Assembly: GCA_007117785.1 (NCBI GenBank) | Contig: SKFV01000391.1 | Coordinates: 1-5,007, forward strand | DNA: 5,007 nt | Source: Pseudomonas sp. | GTDB taxonomy: Bacteria > Pseudomonadota > Gammaproteobacteria > Pseudomonadales > Pseudomonadaceae | Direction of reading: 5' to 3' | Shown: in pieces, positions 1 through 5,007 of the stretch | How the letters are laid out: each line of letters starts with the position of its first letter | Position numbering within the stretch: position 1 is the stretch's first letter | Notes under the pieces: model-generated | What the model was told of the DNA's origin: nothing | What the model saw: the letters and a program-made list of their open reading frames with translations, nothing else | The model's database searches: none | Translations under genes and position numbers: made by a program

Positions 1-1337
1 ATGACCAGCTCAGTCTCAATTTACAACTGGCCCAATGGCGACAAAACCCACTGATTGCCTACGCCCGCCTCTATGGTCCCGACAACCGGGTAATTGCCGA
101 GGCCGGGCGCCCTCGCAGCGCCAGCAACCTGGCACCGGGTGAAGGCAGCTTTGTAGCCAGCCTGCAGCATCAGGACAACCTGGTCGGGCGCCTGCACCTG
201 AGTCTGGCAGGCGAACCCTTTCGCCTGCCCTTGAGCGGTCTGATAACCAGCCTGAGCCTGGTGAGCCTGATCGTATTGCTGCTGTCCGGCCTGCTGGCCT
301 GGCAACAAGGCAGCGCCGTTCGTCGTGTCTTGCGCCAACTGGGCAGTTGGTCTGCCGAACAGGAGCAGGCTCCAGCCGGGATCAAACGTAAAGACGAGCT
401 GGGAGAATTGGCGCAACAATTGGTCCAGCGACGGATCATTGATCAACCGGTGCCTTTGCTGGAAGACACTGCTGATACAGGCGAGCCGGAAGACATGCAA
501 GCAACCCCGGATGACACGCTGGATGACTCGCAGCCAGAGGACAGCGACCCGCCCTATTGCGCCATCGACTTGACCGCCGACGTTCCTGAAGAAGATCATG
601 AAGCGCCTGAAGAGTCGTCAGTGGCAGCCCAGGTCATGGTGCAGAAGCCCAAGCAGGTCACTGGTGCAGATGATGGTGAAGCCGAGCAGGAAGAAGCCGC
701 CCCTTCGACATCACTGCTGCCCAAAACAGCGACTGTAATGCAAACAGAACCCGAAAAACCGGCCGAGCCCAAAGCCACCCTGTTGGTACTGGCTATCGGC
801 CTGGGTAATCTGGAAGCCCTGCAGCGCCTGCCCAGAACTCGTCTGGTCAATCTGCTTGAGCGCTATCGTTCGCACGTGCAACAGGCAGCGAAGCTCTATG
901 CCGGCAAGCTGCAATCCCTGGAAGACGGCAGCAGTCTGATTGTCTTTCATAGCGCACAACAGCCGCAGGAGGCCCTGACCCATGCCCTGTGCTGCGGTGA
1001 ATTACTACGGGTACTAGGGCATGACCTGCAGATCGAGATTGCCGATACCGGCCTGGCTCTGCATATGCAACTGGCGCTGGCTGAAGTGCACAGCGACCAG
1101 CCGAGCCATGAACTGGCGCATGACGCCGCCTGTGACCAAGTGCTTGAGCAGGTCAGGCACAGTCGCAACCTGCTCCTGCTGGACGCCGATATGGCCGAGC
1201 GCGAAGCGGTAAAAACGCTCGCTGTAACTCGCCGCCTGGCCAGTCAGCCGGAGATTTATTGCGTCGAACGCTTGAACGAGCCCTATCAATCATTGCTTGA
1301 GCGTCAACTCAACCACCTTTATCAACAGCGGCGTTGA
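1..1337 (+). CDS. AhpA/YtjB-family membrane protein, HAMP plus degenerate cyclase-like domain (5' truncated by window)
   Basis: The frame is open from the window edge (first complete codon at base 3) to TGA at 1335-1337, giving 444 visible residues; the start lies upstream. Visible residues 1-76 look like the end of a periplasmic sensor region (ARLYGPDNRVIAEAG near 21-35). Residues 77-100 form one hydrophobic transmembrane helix. Residues 101-144 look HAMP-like, with the typical DELGEL motif at 131-136. Residues about 150-256 are an acidic, Pro/Glu/Asp-rich linker. Residues 257-421 resemble a class III nucleotide cyclase fold (LPRTRLVNLLERY, then LEDGSSLIVF), but the first metal-binding Asp position appears lost, so catalysis is unlikely. 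The pattern, including HALCCGELLRVLGH and the C-terminal ERQL, matches my memory of the Pseudomonas AhpA/YtjB-family protein often found near serB. Its role is poorly defined. Family assignment is fairly secure; the cyclase relation is inference. An internal TTG at 231 sits inside the helix and is not the real start. Confidence 0.85.
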   Translation, partial: DQLSLNLQLAQWRQNPLIAYARLYGPDNRVIAEAGRPRSASNLAPGEGSFVASLQHQDNLVGRLHLSLAGEPFRLPLSGLITSLSLVSLIVLLLSGLLAWQQGSAVRRVLRQLGSWSAEQEQAPAGIKRKDELGELAQQLVQRRIIDQPVPLLEDTADTGEPEDMQATPDDTLDDSQPEDSDPPYCAIDLTADVPEEDHEAPEESSVAAQVMVQKPKQVTGADDGEAEQEEAAPSTSLLPKTATVMQTEPEKPAEPKATLLVLAIGLGNLEALQRLPRTRLVNLLERYRSHVQQAAKLYAGKLQSLEDGSSLIVFHSAQQPQEALTHALCCGELLRVLGHDLQIEIADTGLALHMQLALAEVHSDQPSHELAHDAACDQVLEQVRHSRNLLLLDADMAEREAVKTLAVTRRLASQPEIYCVERLNEPYQSLLERQLNHLYQQRR

Positions 1338-1344
1338 ATCAGGA

Positions 1345-1965
1345 ATGAGCAAGCCCCCTGTCAAGGCCCGACGGCCGAGTCAGCGCCGCCCTCAGCGCCG
1401 CGCCAGCGTGCCGCCGGCCAATCCTCGATTGATAGCGCTGAACAAACCCTTTGACGTTCTGACGCAATTTACCGATGCCCAGGGCCGCGCCACGCTGAAG
1501 GACTTACTACCCATCAGCGGCGTCTACCCGGCAGGCCGGCTGGACCGCGACAGTGAAGGCCTGCTGCTGTTGACCAATGATGGTCGCCTGCAGGCACGGA
1601 TTACCGACCCGCGCCACAAGTTGGCAAAAACCTATTGGGTGCAGGTGGAAGGTGAACCCAGCGTTGAACAGCTGGAGCTGCTGCAGGCCGGCCCCGAGCT
1701 CAACGATGGCCCAACACGCCCAGCAGAGGTAACGGCCATTGCCGAGCCAGCGCTATGGCCGCGCAACCCGCCCGTGCGCTTTCGCAAAAGCGTACCCACA
1801 AGCTGGCTGCAAATCACTATCCGCGAAGGACGCAACCGTCAGGTGCGGCGGATGACTGCAGCCGTTGGCCTGCCAACCCTGCGCCTGGTGCGCGTAGCCA
1901 TCGGTGACTGGCAGCTGGGAGACCTGCAGCCAGGCGAGTGGCGCGATATCAGCGCCCAGGTTTGA
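1345..1965 (+). CDS. rluE: 23S rRNA pseudouridine(2457) synthase RluE
   Basis: This is a 206-residue member of the RsuA/RluB/E/F family, which converts one uridine of 23S rRNA to pseudouridine (U2457 in E. coli numbering for RluE). Residues 1-25 are a very basic Arg/Pro-rich tail with no S4 domain, as in RluE. LNKPFDVLTQFTD (32-44) is characteristic of RluE. The catalytic motif GRLDRDSEGLLLLT (64-77) carries the nucleophile Asp67. Later family blocks include LNDGPTRPAEV (119-129), WPRNPPVRFRKS (138-149), EGRNRQVRRMT (161-171) and the closing GEWRDIS. E. coli RluE is slightly longer (about 217 residues), the difference being in the N-terminal tail. ATG 1345 is chosen because it leaves the upstream gene 7 bases away and keeps the basic tail. 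The frame stays open back to a TTG at 1297, which would overlap the upstream gene by 41 bases. There is no well-spaced Shine-Dalgarno for ATG 1345, so translation may be coupled to the upstream gene. Confidence 0.96.
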   Translation: MSKPPVKARRPSQRRPQRRASVPPANPRLIALNKPFDVLTQFTDAQGRATLKDLLPISGVYPAGRLDRDSEGLLLLTNDGRLQARITDPRHKLAKTYWVQVEGEPSVEQLELLQAGPELNDGPTRPAEVTAIAEPALWPRNPPVRFRKSVPTSWLQITIREGRNRQVRRMTAAVGLPTLRLVRVAIGDWQLGDLQPGEWRDISAQV

Positions 1966-2006
1966 ACCGCTCGATTCAAGCCTGGGCCGATCCAGACAGT
2001 GGTGAC

Positions 2007-3212
2007 CTAAGAAAAATCCTGCTTTTTCATCCACGGAATAATCCGCTCGAAGGCTTCCTCGATATTGTCCAGTGAGGTGGAATAACTCAGGCGGATGGCG
2101 TTGCTGCAGCTGCTGCCAAAAGTTTCCCCCGGAATGGTACAAACCCCGGTCTCCTTCAACAGCCGCAACGCGACATTGGTACCATTAACCCCCTCCGGCA
2201 ATGAAGGAAACAGATAGAAGGCCCCTTCCGGCTTGTACCCGGTCAGGTACGGCGTCTGCTCCACCAGTTCGACCAGGCGATCACGTCGCCGGGTGTATTC
2301 GGCCAGCATATCGTTGACGAAGGTGTTGTGCCCATGTAACGCCTCGACGCCAGCCCACTGGCAGGGCGTATTGGCCACCGTGGTGGTAAACATATGATAG
2401 CGGCGCAGCTTCTTGATCGCAGCCTGGCTGGCGATCAACCAGCCAATGCGCATGCCTGCCATGCTGTAGGTCTTGGAAAAGCTGCTGATCACCATGACAT
2501 TGTCCAGATCACTGCAACTGCCCAGTACCGAGGGATAGTCCTTGCCGTCATAGATCAGGTGGTCGTAGACCTCGTCACTGATGACATGGATATCCCGGTA
2601 GGCACACTCCTCAAGAATCGCATCCAGCGTCTCCTTGGGGTATACGGTGCCGGTCGGATTGCTCGGTGAGTTAAGCACGATGGCGTAGGTATGCGGCTCT
2701 ATGGCATCAATGACTTCCTGCGGATCGAGCTGGTGATTGTTTTCCGCCCGGGTAGGAATCTCGGTTACTTCACCGCCGTTCATGCGGATCAGCGGCGAAT
2801 AGAGCATGAAGGCCGGATCCGGCACAATAAAATGCCGACCCGGCGCCGCCACCGAGGTCAGCGCCAGATACACCGCTTCTGTCGCTCCGGTGGTTACCAG
2901 AATATTTTCCGAGGTCAGCGTGCGCTGGTAGCGATCGCTGTAATACAAGGCCAGAGATTCGAGCAGCTCGGGTAGCCCGGCATCCATGGTGTATCCCGTT
3001 TGCCCGGCCTTGAGTGCATCAATCGCGGCATTCACCACATTGTCCGGTGCCGGCAGATCCGGCTGGCCGATCGACAGGTGAATCACGTCACTTTGCAACG
3101 CCGCCATATTCACCATCTTGCGGATGCCAGGAATCGGCATAGTCCGCAGGGCCGGATTCCATACCGGATCTTCGGACTCGTAGAACTCGAAATCCATATT
3201 AGTCAGGGGCAT
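2007..3212 (-). CDS. PLP-dependent class I/II aminotransferase
   Basis: This 401-residue cytoplasmic fold-type I PLP enzyme is complete and of normal family length. Visible landmarks are SIGQPDLPAP (47-56), the substrate-loop motif YTMDAGLPEL (74-83), the cofactor phosphate-binding TTGATEA (107-113), NPTG with Asn185, SDEVYD with Asp213 and Tyr216 that contact the PLP ring, and SSFSKTYSMAGMRIGW (243-258) with Schiff-base Lys247 and Arg255. NAIRLSYS (371-378) carries Arg374, the expected substrate carboxylate-binding arginine. All key residues are intact, so it should be active. The N-terminal PIPGIRKM block and overall pattern suggest the aspartate-aminotransferase I-gamma/PatA-like group. 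The amino donor and acceptor cannot be read from sequence, so no gene symbol is given. ATG 3212 is set by a GGAGG four bases upstream. It follows the amidase gene by 14 bases and is probably the last gene of that operon; its 3' end faces that of rluE. Confidence 0.94.
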   Translation of the reverse strand: MPLTNMDFEFYESEDPVWNPALRTMPIPGIRKMVNMAALQSDVIHLSIGQPDLPAPDNVVNAAIDALKAGQTGYTMDAGLPELLESLALYYSDRYQRTLTSENILVTTGATEAVYLALTSVAAPGRHFIVPDPAFMLYSPLIRMNGGEVTEIPTRAENNHQLDPQEVIDAIEPHTYAIVLNSPSNPTGTVYPKETLDAILEECAYRDIHVISDEVYDHLIYDGKDYPSVLGSCSDLDNVMVISSFSKTYSMAGMRIGWLIASQAAIKKLRRYHMFTTTVANTPCQWAGVEALHGHNTFVNDMLAEYTRRRDRLVELVEQTPYLTGYKPEGAFYLFPSLPEGVNGTNVALRLLKETGVCTIPGETFGSSCSNAIRLSYSTSLDNIEEAFERIIPWMKKQDFS

Positions 3213-3216
3213 ACAA

Positions 3217-3221
3217 CCTCC
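3217..3221 (-). promoter_or_regulatory. Shine-Dalgarno GGAGG of the aminotransferase gene
   Basis: On the minus strand GGAGG is followed by TTGT and then ATG, a strong ribosome binding site with four-base spacing. It lies wholly within the 14-base gap after the amidase stop codon. It fixes the start at 3212 rather than the internal Met6 and supports efficient translation from a shared transcript. Confidence 0.85.
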
Positions 3222-3226
3222 AGCAA

Positions 3227-4636
3227 TCAGCGGGTGAACAGCGCGGGGCGTCGATCAGTCAACGGCGCCGCTTGCTGGTAGGCATGGCCGGCACGCAGTA
3301 CCAGCGCATCGTTATACCGTGCGCCGACCAGGTGCAAGCCAATCGGCAGGCCCTGTTGGTCGAAACCGCAAGGTACGGACAACCCGGGCTGTCCGGTCAT
3401 GTTGAACGGGTAAGTAAACGGCGTCCAACTCGGCCAGCGCGTGCTCGGCCAGTCTTCCGGCACCTCACGACCGGTCTTGAAGGCGGTCAGTGGCAAGGTT
3501 GGCGTCAGCAGCAGATCGTATTTCTGGTGAAAGGCAGCCATGCGCTCACGCAGGGTCATTGCGGCGTTGGCCGCCCCCATGTACTCCAGCATGCTCAGCT
3601 TGCCTGCCTTCTCGGCAACCTTGACCAGTTCCGGGTCCATCAACTCACGCTTTTTGCCGCCGAGATCGCGCATGGCATTGGCCGCACCACCGTAAAACAG
3701 ATGGCCAAAGGCGGCGATCGGGTCGCTAAAGCCCGGGTCCACCCGAACCACCTCGGCCCCCAACGCCTCGAATACCTTGACGGCTTCAGCAACGCAGGCT
3801 TCAACCTCGGGATCCACATCGATGTAACCGAGATTCGGACTGTAGGCAATCTTCAAGCCTTTCACCCCGCCTTTCAGCTCAGCCAAGTAATCGATACCCC
3901 GGCGCGGTACGGCATTCACATCCCTTGGATCAGCCTCGGTAATCACATTCATCATCAGTGCGCAGTCTTCCACCGTCCAGGTCATCGGTCCGGCATGCGC
4001 CAGGGTGCCGAACGGGCTTGCCGGCCAATGCGGTACTTCACCAAAGGATGGCTTCAAACCGACAATGCCGCAGAACGAAGCCGGAATACGGATCGAGCCG
4101 CCGGCATCGGTGCCCAGCGCCAGCGGTGCCATGCCCAAAGCAACGGCGACGCCGCTGCCGCCACTGGAGCCTCCGGCGGTCTTGTCCGGGTTCCAGGGAT
4201 TATTGGTGACCCCGTCAATCGGGTTGTCGGTGACACCCTTCCAGCCCAGCTCGGGCGTGGTGGTCTTGCCGATGGGCACGTAGCCGTGCCGCGCCAGGGC
4301 TGCCGTGGTAGGCGCGGACTTGTTCAGGGTCGATTCCGGGTCAACCGTTTTCGAGCCACGCAAGGTCGGCCACATCGGGGTCAGAAAGACATCCTTGACA
4401 GCTACCGGCACCCCATCCACCAGGCCCTGAGCGTTACCGGACTGGTATCGCTGCTCCGATTCGCGAGCCAACGCCAGGCTGGTATCCCGGTCAAGCAGGC
4501 AAAAGCCGTTGGTATGACTGTCAACGGCTTCTATCTGATCCAGCATGGCGGTTGCCACCTCGACCGGCGACAGCGATTTATCGCGGTATTGCTGTAACAA
4601 CTGCATCGCCGTCATCTGCAGGATATCTTGGGACAT
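3227..4636 (-). CDS. Amidase-signature family hydrolase
   Basis: This 469-residue protein has a typical length for the amidase-signature family, which hydrolyses carboxamides through a Ser-cisSer-Lys triad. The sequence shows all three: Lys81 in VAVKDVF, cis-Ser157 in AGGSSGGSG (154-162), and nucleophile Ser181 in GTDAGGSIRIPASFCG (175-190). The 24-residue spacing between the serines matches fatty acid amide hydrolase. The C-terminal block FNMTGQPGLSVPCGF (411-425) and GLPIGLHLVG (429-438) is also family-typical. There is no signal peptide, so it is probably cytoplasmic. No gatB or gatC lies nearby and the gene is flanked by metabolic enzymes, so a stand-alone amidase is more likely than the GatA subunit of tRNA amidotransferase; the substrate is unknown. 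The start at ATG 4636 is supported by AGGAGAA four bases upstream. It sits between the dehydrogenase (57-base gap) and the aminotransferase (14-base gap), all on one strand, which suggests an operon. Confidence 0.95.
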   Translation of the reverse strand: MSQDILQMTAMQLLQQYRDKSLSPVEVATAMLDQIEAVDSHTNGFCLLDRDTSLALARESEQRYQSGNAQGLVDGVPVAVKDVFLTPMWPTLRGSKTVDPESTLNKSAPTTAALARHGYVPIGKTTTPELGWKGVTDNPIDGVTNNPWNPDKTAGGSSGGSGVAVALGMAPLALGTDAGGSIRIPASFCGIVGLKPSFGEVPHWPASPFGTLAHAGPMTWTVEDCALMMNVITEADPRDVNAVPRRGIDYLAELKGGVKGLKIAYSPNLGYIDVDPEVEACVAEAVKVFEALGAEVVRVDPGFSDPIAAFGHLFYGGAANAMRDLGGKKRELMDPELVKVAEKAGKLSMLEYMGAANAAMTLRERMAAFHQKYDLLLTPTLPLTAFKTGREVPEDWPSTRWPSWTPFTYPFNMTGQPGLSVPCGFDQQGLPIGLHLVGARYNDALVLRAGHAYQQAAPLTDRRPALFTR

Positions 4637-4640
4637 GGCC

Positions 4641-4647
4641 TTCTCCT
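4641..4647 (-). promoter_or_regulatory. Shine-Dalgarno AGGAGAA of the amidase gene
   Basis: On the minus strand AGGAGAA is followed by GGCC and then ATG. The match to the 16S rRNA tail and the four-base spacing fix the amidase start at 4636. Its distance of about 50 bases from the upstream stop means the amidase initiates on its own site rather than by stop-start overlap. Confidence 0.8.
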
Positions 4648-4671
4648 ATTGACTATGAAACCGAGCGGGGG

Positions 4672-4684
4672 CCGGCTGAGCCGG
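4672..4684. repeat. Short GC-rich inverted repeat between dehydrogenase and amidase genes
   Basis: CCGGC and GCCGG form a perfect 5-base-pair stem around a 3-base loop, within the 57-base gap and just upstream of the amidase ribosome binding site. No run of T follows on the minus strand, so it does not look like a rho-independent terminator. It could partly pause transcription or shield the transcript between the two genes, but it may equally be a chance structure. Confidence 0.35.
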
Positions 4685-4693
4685 GCAATTCAC

Positions 4694-5007
4694 TCAGCGT
4701 TTTTTTACCTGATTAAACAAGGCCTCACCGGACTGCCAGCGCTGGAAATTGGTCACAAACTGCTCGCCCAGCGCGCGGCGCCAGCCGATAAAATCACCGG
4801 CCATATGGGCTGATATCATCACCTGCGGCTGTGTCCATAAGGGGTGTTCTGGCGGTAACGGCTCTTCCTCGAAAACATCCAGTGCTGCGCCCGCTATCTC
4901 GCCGGCATCCAGCGCAGCCAGCAGAGCTTCAGTCTGCACAATGGGGCCACGACCCACATTGATCAGCCGCGCACCAGGCTTCATGGCGGCAAAAGCCGCC
5001 TCATCAA
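4694..5007 (-). CDS. D-2-hydroxyacid dehydrogenase, C-terminal part (5' truncated by window)
   Basis: The frame is open from the right edge of the window to TGA at 4694-4696, giving 103 complete codons, about the last third of a family that is usually 300-350 residues. Visible are the end of the NAD-binding domain, MKPGARLINVGRG at residues 8-20, then ALDVFEEEPLP (41-51) and the segment MISAHMAGD (63-71). In this family the Glu before the Pro (Glu48 here) and the following His (His67 here) act in the Arg-Glu-His catalytic set; the Arg would be upstream. These enzymes reduce 2-keto acids to D-2-hydroxy acids with NAD(P)H. The tail (GDFIGWRRALGEQF) resembles the uncharacterised D-2-hydroxyacid dehydrogenase group, perhaps close to glyoxylate/hydroxypyruvate reductases; the substrate is not inferable. 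The ATG at 4984 is an internal methionine, not the start, because coding continues upstream as DEAAFAA. It is probably the first visible gene of the minus-strand operon. Confidence 0.92.
   Translation of the reverse strand, partial: DEAAFAAMKPGARLINVGRGPIVQTEALLAALDAGEIAGAALDVFEEEPLPPEHPLWTQPQVMISAHMAGDFIGWRRALGEQFVTNFQRWQSGEALFNQVKKR

Noticed and set aside
21..599. Minus-strand open frame of 192 codons opposite the first gene
   Set aside because: It is low in recognisable motifs and lies opposite the coherent transmembrane and HAMP-like reading of the plus strand, so it is a shadow frame.
1753..2142. Minus-strand open frame of 129 codons spanning the rluE and aminotransferase 3' ends
   Set aside because: It overlaps the conserved C-termini of two well-supported genes in other frames and has no recognisable motif of its own.
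3272..4597. Long plus-strand open frame (441 codons) antisense to the amidase gene
   Set aside because: Its translation shows no recognisable domain and is rich in Arg, Gln, Gly and His as expected for a shadow frame. The opposite strand encodes an amidase with every catalytic motif intact, so the open frame follows from GC-rich codon use.
3227..4636. Assignment of the amidase as GatA, the glutamyl-tRNA(Gln) amidotransferase subunit
   Set aside because: The Ser-Ser-Lys signature is shared across the family, no gatB or gatC is adjacent, and the neighbours are metabolic enzymes, so a stand-alone amidase is more likely.
4672..4684. Rho-independent terminator between dehydrogenase and amidase
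   Set aside because: The stem is only 5 base pairs and no T run follows on the minus strand; it is kept only as an inverted repeat.

Overview
The window reads as ordinary gammaproteobacterial chromosome, most likely Pseudomonadales (Pseudomonas or a close relative). This is inferred from the moderately GC-rich coding sequence, from an AhpA/YtjB-type membrane protein whose periplasmic, HAMP and C-terminal regions resemble the Pseudomonas form, and from an RluE-type 23S rRNA pseudouridine synthase. The organism call comes from remembered family resemblance, not from a database search.

Layout: five protein genes fill almost the whole window and no gap exceeds about 60 bases. On the plus strand are the 3' part of a membrane-anchored AhpA/YtjB-family protein (to 1337, start outside the window) and rluE (1345-1965), separated by 7 bases and probably co-transcribed. 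On the minus strand, converging on rluE, is a three-gene block read from right to left: the C-terminal part of a D-2-hydroxyacid dehydrogenase (4694-5007, start outside the window), an amidase-signature hydrolase (3227-4636) and a class I/II PLP-dependent aminotransferase (2007-3212). Gaps in this block are 57 and 14 bases. The amidase and the aminotransferase each have a clear Shine-Dalgarno sequence, and the aminotransferase's lies entirely within the 14-base gap.

The plus-strand pair is housekeeping or envelope-related: one protein is a transmembrane HAMP protein with a degenerate cyclase-like output domain, and the other modifies 23S rRNA. The minus-strand block looks like a small metabolic operon. 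An amidase could release an acid or amine from an amide, an aminotransferase could interconvert an amino acid and its 2-keto acid, and a D-2-hydroxyacid dehydrogenase could interconvert the 2-keto acid and a D-2-hydroxy acid. The substrate cannot be read from the sequence, and the pathway link is inference from gene order.

I saw no RNA genes, mobile elements, CRISPR arrays, attachment sites or convincing rho-independent terminators. I found no clear evidence of a previously undescribed system. The observations most worth checking are the three-gene enzyme block and the apparently catalytically dead cyclase-like domain of the first gene.
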